From Engraulis encrasicolus (taxonomy: Eukaryota; Chordata; Actinopteri; Clupeiformes; Engraulidae): a DNA stretch of 64,000 nucleotides. The position numbers and the translations under genes are program-made. The stretch covers positions 14,363,407 to 14,427,406 of the forward strand of contig NC_085869.1 of the NCBI RefSeq assembly GCF_034702125.1, in the 5' to 3' direction. The notes under the pieces were generated by a model that worked only from the letters and a program-made list of their open reading frames with translations, was not told the DNA's origin and ran no database searches. Each line of letters opens with the position of its first letter. Position 1 is the stretch's first letter. Positions 12,334-20,782 of the stretch are shown here, piece by piece.

Positions 12334-12600
12334 CTGTTTTTATCCTGCTTGAGGCAGCCTCACTTTTTTCCCCATTTTCAAGCTCACAGCAGACACTGAT
12401 CGTGTACTGGGTATTGGGCTGCAGATCTTTGAGAGTTATGGAGCACATTGCTGTAGAGATGATCTGTGGTTCAGTCCCTTCACACCAGTAGGAGATCAGG
12501 AATCTGTGTGGAATCTGCTGCATCACCTGTAGGCTCCAGCTGAGCTCAGCAGATGTTGGAGTTATTGAGCCCACAGTAACCTTCTCTGGGACTGGAATAT
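12334..12600 (-). CDS. Exon: third fibronectin type III domain
   Basis: The 267-bp exon lies between the acceptor GTGATCCTCAG and the donor GTGAGC, phase 1-1. The translation begins IPVPEKVTVGSITPTSAELS, continues to a strand-B W, IPHRFLISYWCEG, then CSITLKDLQPNTQYTISVCC and ends SSRIKT. The hydrophobic core pattern and the LQPNTQY turn are typical of FN3 domains. Phase 1-1 means the exon can be skipped or duplicated without a frame break. It belongs to the same minus-strand gene as its neighbours. Confidence 0.8.
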
Positions 12601-12645
12601 CTGAGGATCACACAAAAATGGTTCTATCATTTCAGTCTGTGGGGA

Positions 12646-12647
<2 letters not shown>

Positions 12648-12703
<56 letters not shown>
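12648..12703. repeat. (TG)n microsatellite in an intron
   Basis: An uninterrupted TG tract lies just downstream (in transcript sense) of the donor of the second FN3 exon. It produces artificial Cys-Val and Thr-His ORFs on both strands. Confidence 0.95.
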
Positions 12704-12704
<1 letters not shown>

Positions 12705-12723
12705 GTGTGCAGGAGATGATTAC

Positions 12724-12981
12724 TTGTTTGGATGCGTTTCAAAACAGGATTGCTCTGCCTTCCATTAAGCACTGTGGAGACGCTGGTGATGTACTGTCTT
12801 CCAATATCAAGCTCCTCAAAGCTGTGATGGAGAGATCTGATTGAGAGGGTTTGTAAACATTCCCCACCAGCTCTGAGGGTCACCATGTAAGAGGCCTGAT
12901 CGACTCCTGCTGGTTTCCTCCATGAAACCAACACTGATGGTAGATCCATCTTCACACTAACACTCTCAGGAGGAGGAACAT
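12724..12981 (-). CDS. Exon: second fibronectin type III domain
   Basis: The 258-bp exon follows the acceptor TTTAAATATCAG and ends at the donor GTAATC, phase 1-1. It starts VPPPESVSVKMDLPSVLVSW and contains RKPAGVDQASYMVTL, then SLHHSFEELDIGRQYITSVS and ends KRIQT. Strand-B tryptophan, strand-C tyrosine and the L-x-I-G-x-x-Y turn fit an FN3 fold. The donor is GTAATC rather than GTRAGT, weaker than the others. Confidence 0.8.
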
Positions 12982-13059
12982 CTGATATTTAAAATAAAGA
13001 GAACATGAAAATGTCCTTGTTTTGTTTCTCCCTCAGAATGGCAAAATAGAAACGTCCCA

Positions 13060-13125
13060 TTACATTACGTTACATTACATAGCATTTAGCAGAGGCCTTT
13101 GACCAAAGCGACTTTCAAGGAGGAA
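13060..13125 (+). repeat. Common fish retroposon tail-like block
   Basis: CATTACATTACGTTACATTACATAGCATTTAGCAGAGGCCTTTGACCAAAGCGACTTTCAA has the familiar shape of a fish SINE/LINE 3' tail (a CATTACATTT repeat, then a TTTAGCAGACGC...CCAAAGCGACTT block). No tRNA-like head was found next to it, so it is a fragment in an intron. Confidence 0.6.
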
Positions 13126-13754
13126 ATGTAAGCAGGAACAGGGTAAGGCATCTAGGCGCTGTGTACAGTTGCTACACCTTCAAAAGTGTTTTTATTCATA
13201 GGAAAATGAAAACAGGTAGAACTCAATGCCAAACTATGTGTGTATATCCTTATCAGGCATAGCTTAATCATTACGCCACGGCTGTCCCAATTAGGCCATG
13301 GCAGCCCATTTATATATGGGTAAAAGACGGTTTTGGGGGGTGCACAGACGTTAGGTGGCGCAACTGCATCTAATGCCCATGAATTAATGAGTAATTGATG
13401 GTTGGGCAACTAACTGAAATTAACTGATATGCTGCAATGTACATGCTTCTAAGATAGTCGATTACAGACAAATAAACAAACAGAAAATCTATGCAATACG
13501 TAGTGGCACTGGCTGCAGTTGCGCCGCTATGACATGTGCTACTGCTGGAACGTCACTGACCCATATATTACATGGAGAAAGGATTCAGAGAACAGATGGT
13601 CAGAGAACAGTATGCCTCCCACACATTAGATTGGCAGATGCAAAATAACACTCAAAATAACACTCGAGCATCAGTCTCGTCTATAGTTCCATTAATCTTA
13701 TCCTCTCTGATCTTTATGTACGGAATATAGTGTAGAAGCATCCAGAAAACAAAC
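13126..13754. other. Intron between FN3 exons
   Basis: No exon with matching phase and no clear repeat is recognised in this intron stretch. A small direct repeat ATAACACTC occurs near 13645-13665. Confidence 0.5.
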
Positions 13755-14015
13755 CTGTGAGCATCGTTGCAGACACACACGGGCTCTGTTTATTGTCTTG
13801 TAGGGTGGCCACAGTAAAGGTGTACTCTTCTCCTGGACTGCGCACCTGAACAGTAATGCCCAGCCCTTGCACGTCATGTTGCTCTCTGATGCCTGCGCCT
13901 GTCCATGACACCCTGAAAGTGTGGGGTGCAGTGAGCCCCTCAGGAGGTCCCCAGCACACACGCACACAGTCTGGCTTCACTGAGGTGAACTTGATAGCCC
14001 CCGGAGGAGGGACAG
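13755..14015 (-). CDS. Exon: first fibronectin type III domain
   Basis: The 261-bp exon lies between the acceptor TGCCGTTTTCAG and the donor GTTTGT, phase 1-1. The translation opens VPPPGAIKFTSVKPDCVRVC, followed by WGPPEG, HTFRVSWTGAG, then a GEEYTFTVATL strand and ends SATMLT. It joins in frame to the 31-bp microexon (14097-14127). The Pro-rich opening VPPP is shared with the second FN3 exon, supporting a common origin. Confidence 0.8.
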
Positions 14016-14096
14016 CTGAAAACGGCATTAAAATAGATTTAATGACTGCTGAAATGCTATGGTTAGTTCTTTAGTGCATATCAAAACTGTGCTTAC

Positions 14097-14127
14097 CTGT
14101 CATTATGGTGAAGTCCAATTCCTTTAT
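14097..14127 (-). CDS. 31-bp microexon joining B-box to FN3 exons
   Basis: Read on the minus strand: acceptor CATAAACAG, then 31 bases encoding IKELDFTIMT plus one base, then the donor GTAAGC. It starts in phase 0 and leaves one base, exactly what is needed to link the B-box exon (ends phase 0) to the first FN3 exon (starts after one base). Without it the two exons are out of frame. It is too short for ORF detection; the evidence is splice-site quality plus phase agreement. Confidence 0.65.
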
Positions 14128-14229
14128 CTGTTTATGTTTAGGATACAAGAGTAAACAACATTGTGATTTTCAGCCTTTCCTTCATATTATTCTGTGGTAC
14201 ACAGGGTTGCACATGACAATAAAATATAC

Positions 14230-14506
14230 CTGATGACGTGTTTTATCATACCGCCTATGTTCCTTACACAGAGCACATACAATCTGGTCAGTGTTACAGT
14301 ACATCTCCAGTTCCATGTTATAGCGATGGCACAGTCTCTGCTCCAGGTCTTCAGTGGCCTCCACCAGCCTATGTCTCTGCAGTGCTGGGGTTGTGTAATG
14401 GGGCTTAACATGGACTTCACAGAAGGATGCCATGCAGGTCGGACAGGATTTAAATGCTTTCTTTGGGCAAGCACTACAGATGACTTCTCCAGGCATAGCC
14501 TGAGGA
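14230..14506 (-). CDS. Exon: B-box zinc-finger pair
   Basis: The 277-bp exon lies between the acceptor ATGTTTTCACAG and the donor GTATAT. It enters with one base completing the codon left by the upstream cassette and ends in phase 0. The translation PQAMPGEVICSACPKKAFKS contains CSAC, then CPTCMASFCEVH, HY and HRLVE: the first B-box with its Cys/His ligands. The second, LCHRYNMELEMYCNTDQ followed by CALCKEHRRYDKTRH, keeps four Cys but has Tyr where the usual C-x2-H and H-x2-H pattern has His (CHRY and HRRY), and it is two residues short before the last His. The layout is that of tripartite-motif proteins such as fish finTRIMs, but no RING exon or long coiled coil was found. It may bind zinc only in the first box. 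Confidence 0.75.
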
Positions 14507-14775
14507 CTGTGAAAACATATGGAAGCATTGATTTACTTGATCATGATAATGTAGCAAAATAGACATCAATAGCAGATTTTGAGAAAAACATCACATTTAT
14601 ACAGATGGCTTTTCAATTGTGATTTCAGTGCAATTCATAGAAATAGTAAACTATCAAAAGTATACTTTGAATATTTATCAAAATGAGTAGATGGATATTG
14701 TGATGAGGATGATTGAGTGCTCAGTGAATCTGTTTGGTTCAAATAAATTCTGTTGACAAGAGACGATCACATTAA

Positions 14776-15556
14776 AGGCCAACTTCCGATAAAACTCAGT
14801 TTTACTCACTCCTTTCGAAGATCGGACGGTCACCCCAAGTTAAACTCACTTGCAAGGCTCTCATAGCGGTGCGTCAACTCTCCTGGCTGTGTTTCCCGGT
14901 GTTTCCCAATTTACATAAATAATGCAGAGAAACGAGCGAATCACGAAAGCCTTTCTGTGTTTCGTCACGTCGAAAGAAGGCGTTGCCCACAAAGGTTTAT
15001 ATCGACCCATTTATCTAAAAACATGTCGAGTAATTTTTTTCTGCTTGTTTTCAAAACAAGCAACGTCTGGTGGTCCGAAACATAGCTTAGCTTAGCTATC
15101 AGCTGGTTGCTACTCTCAGGTACACACACAGCACAAAGCCTCATACATAAAGCCTGCTCACTCCGGTTGCTCCGTGCCTACAGCTCGCCTAGGGGTCGCT
15201 GTCGAAAGAGCACAGCCCTGAATGGAGCCTGCACGCCTCCGTTGGCGCCCCTATAGTGCAGTACCACCCGGGGAAGTGGCGACTCTGTTTCCCATTACAT
15301 TCTCTCCAAGGGCTGGAGGACTGAGCCAATCAGAGACGCGTTTCTTTGAGAGCAGGAGGAGTGAGCCAATCAGAGACGCATTTCCACGAGAAACACGGAA
15401 CACTCTCTCGTTTCTCCACAAGCCACCTTGCCAGCTTGCAAAAACGTCTTGAAACAAAGCAACCAGAACGTTTTTTAAAACAGGACCAACGCGTAACACA
15501 TTCAATAACAATTGGGAACACGGCAATATTAATTAAATTACGTTGAGAGGCGATCT
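14776..15556. mobile_element. 781-bp TTAA element with paralogous empty site
   Basis: The insertion is flanked by TTAA (14772-14775 and 15557-15560). The uninterrupted sequence GATCACATTAAATATATGCA is present at the equivalent place in the paralogous cassettes (about 20507, 24962 and 31320), which proves an insertion rather than a deletion. It begins AGGCCAACTTCCG and ends GGCGATCT; terminal inverted similarity is weak. It includes a CAATCAGAGACGC block repeated twice at 15337-15380. No transposase is seen. It lies in the intron between the last cassette exon and the B-box exon. Confidence 0.85.
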
Positions 15557-15658
15557 TTAAATATGTGCGTACAATACATTTAAGAAAGGAAACACTTTGT
15601 ATGATTTGTGTTATGTCCAAGATGCATCCCTATTCCTGGCAGATTTAGCAAATCAATC

Positions 15659-15725
15659 CATTCATCCATCCATCCATCCATCCATCCATCAATCCATCCA
15701 TCCATTCATCCAGCCATCCATCAAT
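15659..15725 (+). repeat. (CCAT)n microsatellite
   Basis: A tetranucleotide tract within the cassette intron; the paralogous tracts are at 20608-20638, 25068-25120 and 31426-31478, with differing copy numbers. Confidence 0.9.
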
Positions 15726-15771
15726 TCAATGAAATTCAATGAAATTACTGAATGAGCTGAAGTTTCAATAC

Positions 15772-15873
15772 CTGGTGTTACTTTCTTCTGTGAATCCAGG
15801 AGGATGATTAATTGACTGGTCACTCATCATGGAAGTGACACTGGGTACTGGTGAACACCTGCCTTGATGATAG
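15772..15873 (-). CDS. N-terminal repeat exon, cassette 1 (last before B-box)
   Basis: The 102-bp exon lies between the acceptor TTGTCCGATCTCCCCAG and the donor GTATTG and is phase 2 at both ends, so any number of copies keeps the frame. It encodes YHQGRCSPVPSVTSMMSDQS then INHPPGFTEESNT. Its final two bases plus the first base of the B-box exon make a Ser codon. Short peptides of about 30 residues with an SP-x-PS...M-x-SD-x-S core are, from memory of fish NLR-C and related genes, encoded by repeated exons near the N terminus; their function is unknown. It is two codons longer than the other three cassettes (EES insertion). Confidence 0.75.
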
Positions 15874-16199
15874 CTGGGGAGATCGGACAACATGCTGTAT
15901 TATTACACTGCCTATTGGCGGCTTAAAGGACCACTTTAATAGAAAACCATTCTTACATGTTATGTGCACCATTATTCAAAACCCATAAACCTGAATCATT
16001 AATTAAGTAAAAAATAATTTGAGTTTATAATTTTATAGTTTTTAGTTAATTTACAAAATAAACATTTCTGATTGGATGTGACGTCACAAGACGAATTTCA
16101 TGACTCCAGAAATATCGATTTTTACAAGAATTAAAACAAGATTTTTTAATGCTTCAACGCTGTTTTATATGGCATTGTAGGCCTACTGTGGGTACCAGT

Positions 16200-17675
16200 T
16201 AGCCTAGAAATCTAGACGCCCCTAGCGACCGCAAATTGAACTTGCTCCCGGGGGCAGTCTAGCGGACCCCGGTCGTTTTTCGAGGCTGAAAGTTATCCGA
16301 TGACAGGGCCAATCAAATCGCGAGGGGGCCGGGCTACCTAGTAAACAGGAAACTTTCCAAGAAGAATGGTGTCCGTCCGTGCTACGTACAGCACGAAAGT
16401 GTTTACTTAATTTAAAAAGCATGGATGATAATACATTTCGTGGCTGACATGGATTGATGTAATAATACACCCTTAACTTATCGGACACAAATAGATCTCA
16501 ACACATTACCATTTGATCATTCGATGTTTTAAACTAGCTCGGTAAGCTAAGTTGAGCATTTTACAGAACCAGATAGTCACACGCTATTATCAGACCACTA
16601 CTGTAGGTGTAGAATGAAATTGCGGCCCAAATTTCTAATAAGACACATGCCATTAAAAACGAGACATTTGGGAGCTTTGAAAGTCTTTGAGTAGCTTACT
16701 AAATAGATGGGATCGATAGTCTGGCTAGTGGGAGCGAGCTGACCGGGGAGCGTCCTGCGTTGGGAGCGACAATCAGGGAAAGTTATGGGTATACAGCTAG
16801 CTAGCTAACACCGAACAAGCCATGTTGACAACAATCATAAATATAACCATTTAACAAGCCCCAGATTGCTCGACATTTCGCTGATTGATCAAAGAGGGCC
16901 ATGTGGTTGAAAACGAGGCATTTTTGAACTGTATAAGTGAAAACACGATGTATTAGGAAACTTGTTTGTGGCTGTGGTCATCACACGCTTTCACTGCTAC
17001 GACGGCTGGAAGTTGCCGCTTCACCTACAAAGAGGCCCTCGCTAGTGGCTAGCTAACCTGTCATCAATAACAGAGCTAGGTATCCAGCCTTGTATTATAT
17101 GCCTGCCCCAAATTCTAATAAGATCCATGTCATTAAAAACGAGACATTTGGGAGCTTTGAAAGTCTGTAAGTCGCTTACTAAATAGATGGGAATGACACC
17201 TAGTCTACCGAGCTAGCGGCTAGCCATGTATTAGTTATGGGTATACAGCTAGCTAGCTAACACCGAACATGCCATGTTGACAACAATCATAAATATAACC
17301 ATTTAACAAGCCCCACATTGCTCGACATTTCGCTGATTTATCAAGGAGGGCCATGTGGTTGAAAACGATGCATTTTTGAACTGTATAAGTGAAAACACGA
17401 TTTATTAGGAAACTTGTTTGTGGCTGTGGTCATCACACGAATTCACTGCTACGACGGCTCGAAGTTGCCGCTGCACCTTGCAAAGGGGCGTGTCGCCTGT
17501 ACGTTGTGAAAGACAGCTGTGACGTTACACAGAAGTGTGTGGGGATTGGTTGTTCCACCATCCTATTGCGTGACGTTGAGTGCTGAAGCAACCGTTTATC
17601 CCGCCCACACTGCCGCCCAGCCCTCCTAGACCCTGGTACAGCTTTTTGCTGTACGGGTCTGGCTGCGCTAGGCTA
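16200..17675. mobile_element. 1476-bp element with 9-bp target duplication
   Basis: The ends TAGCCTAG... and ...CTAGGCTA are flanked by identical GGTACCAGT (16191-16199 and 17676-17684). Nine-base duplications are usual for Mutator-like elements, but the short terminal similarity prevents firm assignment. Inside, about 16615-17010 and 17095-17490 form a direct duplication sharing ACATTTGGGAGCTTTGAAAG, ACAGCTAGCTAGCTAACACC and CACTGCTACGACGGCT. No transposase is visible. Confidence 0.75.
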
Positions 17676-17684
17676 GGTACCAGT

Positions 17685-18610
17685 AGTTGTTGTGCCTACA
17701 TGTTGGCAAACCACTAGGTGGCACCGTTACCTCATATTTCAGAGCCATGGGGGGTGTTGTTTACTCCAACGAGACGCTGCTATAGCTGAGCTAGCAAGCC
17801 AAAGTGCGACTCGAGATGAGTTGCAGACATGACGCTGTCCTGACCGACTATAAAGTTTGAAAATGTACTTCCGAGTCTACATTACAACTTAGTTCTTACA
17901 GATTTCATCACTTTTCAAACACAGTATGTTGATGTAATTTGTAAAGACCGCGATTGTTGTCCTGGCCATTGCAAAAACATACAGTAGCAGCTGGAGAAAT
18001 GACAAGGCTAACAATGTGAAACGATAGCAGCACGAAGACATGGGATTGACGGCAGGCAAGAATGGGGTGTTCGATCGTTGAAATTATAATTCATAGGAGC
18101 CCTGACAGATACTGTATTTAGAAATGGATCGTGAGACTGCTAATGGTGCTCGCCTGGGTGTCAGTCAACATATCGCTGAGTAGGACTAGCTAGCCTGCTA
18201 GCTTCGTCCACCTACTGTGCTTTCAGGGTTGGGTGGGTGGAATAGCTGTAAATATGATACAGTATGTAACAGATGAAACACTTTCCGTAACTTTGGCTCC
18301 CTTCATTGACCGTTCAGCTACCGTAGACTACCGATGTGAACATAGATTGTAAGTGTGTCAGATACATTATCTCCGTGTGAAATGTTCTACTCTTTTGGTG
18401 CTACTGGCTATTACAGACTGTTTAGAAACCCCATGTTGCTACGTGTCTTTTGAGGTCGAGCTTACAATGTAACTGTTAGATATTCACCCCAACAGCGAAA
18501 ATGTCGGGGGGCAGATTTGGTATGGTAATGTAAGCTAAGGCGTTAAGTTCTGCCAGGAAGATGAGACGGTATTCAGCTCAATTATTCCCTTAAATTAACC
18601 AACCAATCAC
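17685..18610. other. Interior of the 4.1-kb TTAA element, no gene seen
   Basis: Non-coding DNA between the nested element and the LTR-like stretch. No exon with acceptable splice sites was recognised. Confidence 0.5.
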
Positions 18611-19140
18611 TGTTCTTGTTCTTAGGCACACCCTCTCCCTTGCATTCTCATTCATTTGCCTACAGCCAATAGGAAGCCTGCCCACTCATTTATAAACCCT
18701 CTGTCTATCTCTGCTCTTCTGCTGACTAGAGTACGCTGGTGTCAACGCTCCCACCACCTCCCCTTCAACCTCCATTGCCGGCCCGTCCTCTTCCCATGCG
18801 GAGAATCTGCAAGGTGTCCCTGCTTTCGACGCAGTTCGGCATCTTTCCTTCAGCCTTGCCACCACAAGGATGCTGAGAGCATCTGCCCTAATCTTCACGG
18901 TCCCAGGCCTCTCGTTAATCTGCTGTGAATGCCACCACCTCCAGCCACCGTCACCAGTTGGTCGCCGTCCTGTGAAGGGGGGGTAGGCTCTCGCCCCTGC
19001 CTTATCCATCGGCAGGATATGCGCCCTCTTCATCTGAATTATTCTAAGCAGGCGGGGGCCTCCGCCAAAGACAATCACTACTGCATACTTCAGTGTTTCA
19101 ATAAATCTCTTAAACTTCTTTTGGTCTATCGAGTCTTTCA
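18611..19140 (+). mobile_element. Possible solo LTR
   Basis: The stretch starts TGTTCTTGTTCTTAGG and ends GAGTCTTTCA (TG...CA), with a TATA-like TTTATAAACC at about 18688 and an AATAAA at about 19100, the order expected of an LTR read on the plus strand. No clear target duplication flanks it, and no second LTR or coding region is in the window, so this is only a candidate. The overlapping 151-residue minus-strand ORF looks non-biological. Confidence 0.35.
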
Positions 19141-19700
19141 TGGTAGAATTAGATTTGCCATTTGTATCACTCCATGTCTGTGGACGGTGTCCTATATTTT
19201 ATACAGTGGTGTTGTGCTTGGAAGTTTGCTTGGTAGTGTGGAGACGCGGGGAAAGCTAATAAGCTAGCCCTGTAGTTGCAGAACTTGTACTGTTAGACTA
19301 TCTATTTCATTGAAATGGAAAATATTTCTTTGCAAACTGTTCGCCATCTTGGATAATGAACACCATGCACTCTATAACACAAAGAGATCGTATATTTGAA
19401 CTATAACATCACTATCGTATCCGCACTCAAATTTCACAGCTCCCACAGTGTGCACAGATCCAGCTAGCCAAGGTGCTGCTAATGACCCGGTGCGTTCCAT
19501 TCCTCACACTGTGCACTGTGTACTGAAATGCAGTGCACTTCCCTCCCTCAACTTAACGGCAAATAAGTGCAGATATTTTGGCTGACACAAGTGCGTGGAT
19601 TGAGACGTGATTTTTCATCTTCTGACATCAATTCCGGCTCGTTTTTGTTTTTGTTGGGCGGGACTAAGAGTGATGAAAAACGGTTAAAACATTGTTTACA
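19141..19700. other. Interior of the 4.1-kb TTAA element, right part
   Basis: Non-coding; no recognised repeat until the SINE at 19701. It ends with the left copy of the SINE target duplication (19686-19700). Confidence 0.5.
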
Positions 19701-19904
19701 GGGGGGGCGCTGTGGCGCAGCGCGCTAAGCCCCCCACATTTGGGCTTGCATGCCCACCCACGGGGACCCCGGTTCGAGTCCGGCCGGGGTCGTTTCCCGA
19801 TCCTCCCCTGTCTCTCTGTCCCATTCGCTTCCTGTCACCATCTTCAACTGTCCTGTCAAATAAAGGCATAAAAGCCCCTAAAATATATATATATATATAT
19901 ATAA
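19701..19904 (+). mobile_element. tRNA-derived SINE with 15-bp target duplication
   Basis: The head GGGGGGGCGCTGTGGCGCAGC carries an A-box-like TGGCGCAGCGCGCTAAGCC, and the B box GGTTCGAGTCC follows about 60 bases later. The tail ends in an AATAAAGGCATAAAAG stretch and (AT)n. The insertion is flanked by AAAACATTGTTTACA at 19686-19700 and 19905-19919, the mark of LINE-mediated retroposition. It is not a functional tRNA: the cloverleaf is broken by an enlarged D-arm to anticodon region and the sequence continues into a SINE body. Confidence 0.9.
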
Positions 19905-20031
19905 AAAACATTGTTTACAAAGCCCTTACTACTGAACAAAACAATTTCTGTACATTAGAGTTCTGTTTCTGGACACATGAAAACACGTTTGAAACCATGT
20001 AAACTTATAGTTTTCTATTAGAGTGGTCCTT

Positions 20032-20684
20032 TAAAGAAATGTGTCTTTTTAAAACACTGTTGGACAATGTTGCCCTGGACAATGGAAAACGACATGGTCC
20101 ATGAGATTTGCAACCTTTTAACTTCTATTTCTGTTGTAATTTGTCCAGAACAATGACCGGGGTTCTTAGATGCGTAAGGTCCATAGCCTAGTGGCTGGGT
20201 CTAGCATAAGTCATAGATAGTCACACAGAGATTGTGCGCTCAGATGCGGCCCCTGGTGGCATCAGGGGTGAGGAAAAACTAATTTTCGCTTGAATCATAG
20301 TTTGTAGGAGTAAAAACATAACATTTATACAGATGGCGTTTCAATTGTGATTTCAGTGCAATTCATAGAAATAGTAAACTATCAAAAGTATAGGCCTACT
20401 TTGAATATTTATCAAAATGAGTAGATGGATATTGTGATGAGGATGATGGAGTGCTCAGTGAATCCGTTTGGTCCAAATAAATTCTGTTGACAAGAGACGA
20501 TCACATTAAATATATGCATACAATACTGTAAATCTAAGAAAGGAAACCCTTCATATGAATAGTGTTATGTCCAAGAGGCATCCCCATTCATGGCAGATTT
20601 AGCCAATCCATCCATCCATCCATCCATCCAACCATCCATGCATCAATTAAATGAAATTCAATGAAATTACTGAAGTTTCAATAC
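20032..20684 (-). other. Intron of cassette 1-2
   Basis: Unit 1 right part (to about 20312) then the start of unit 2. It matches 25312-25435 plus 25648-25795 and 24844-25165 respectively. The 25434-25648 insertion of copies 3 and 4 is absent here. Confidence 0.7.
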
Positions 20685-20780
20685 CTGGTGTTTTCTGTGA
20701 ATGCAGGAGGATGATTAATTGACAGGTCACTTATCATGGAACTGACACTGAGTACTGGTGAACACCTGCCTTGATGATAG
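20685..20780 (-). CDS. N-terminal repeat exon, cassette 2, acceptor rebuilt by a Penelope-like element
   Basis: The 96-bp exon is phase 2-2 and encodes YHQGRCSPVLSVSSMISDLS then INHPPAFTENT, identical in sense to cassettes 3 and 4. The donor is GTATTG. On the acceptor side only CCAG of the ancestral sequence remains; beyond it the DNA is the Penelope-like element, giving GGATCTTTTCTTGCCAG. This still provides a pyrimidine tract and AG, so the exon may remain spliceable. Confidence 0.65.
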
Positions 20781-20782
20781 CT

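Larger units (their letters stand above)
15927..20031. mobile_element. 4.1-kb composite TTAA element with paralogous empty site
   Basis: The left end AGGACCACTTTAATAGAAAAC and the right end reverse-complemented, AGGACCACTCTAATAGAAAAC, differ at one base in 21. TTAA flanks both sides (15923-15926 and 20032-20035). The empty site GGGCTTAAAGAAATGTGTC is intact at about 25310-25328 and 31668-31686. The interior holds a nested element (16200-17675), a possible LTR-like stretch (18611-19140) and a SINE (19701-19904). No transposase ORF was recognised, so it is a non-autonomous MITE enlarged by later insertions. Confidence 0.85.
14584..20312 (-). repeat. Cassette unit 1 (exon cassette plus flanking intron), enlarged by insertions
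   Basis: This unit is paralogous to 20313-20783, to 24844-25435 plus its continuation, and to the same stretch in the second 6.36-kb copy. All start near an ACATTTATACAGATGG or CTATCAAAAGTATA word, pass a (CCAT)n tract, hold the short exon, then GTTGGACAATGTTGCCCTGG and, in units 1, 3 and 4, GCGGCCCCTGGTGGCATCAG. Subtracting the two TTAA elements leaves an ancestral unit of about 0.84 kb. Unit 2 starts directly where unit 1 ends, so the array grew by head-to-tail duplication. Confidence 0.75.

Noticed and set aside
18686..19141. 151-residue minus-strand ORF
   Set aside because: No domain, no supported splice or start context, and it overlaps an LTR-like stretch within a transposable element.
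19701..19775. Possible tRNA gene
   Set aside because: A and B boxes are present, but the sequence continues into a SINE body and is bounded by a 15-bp target duplication, so it is a retroposed SINE.
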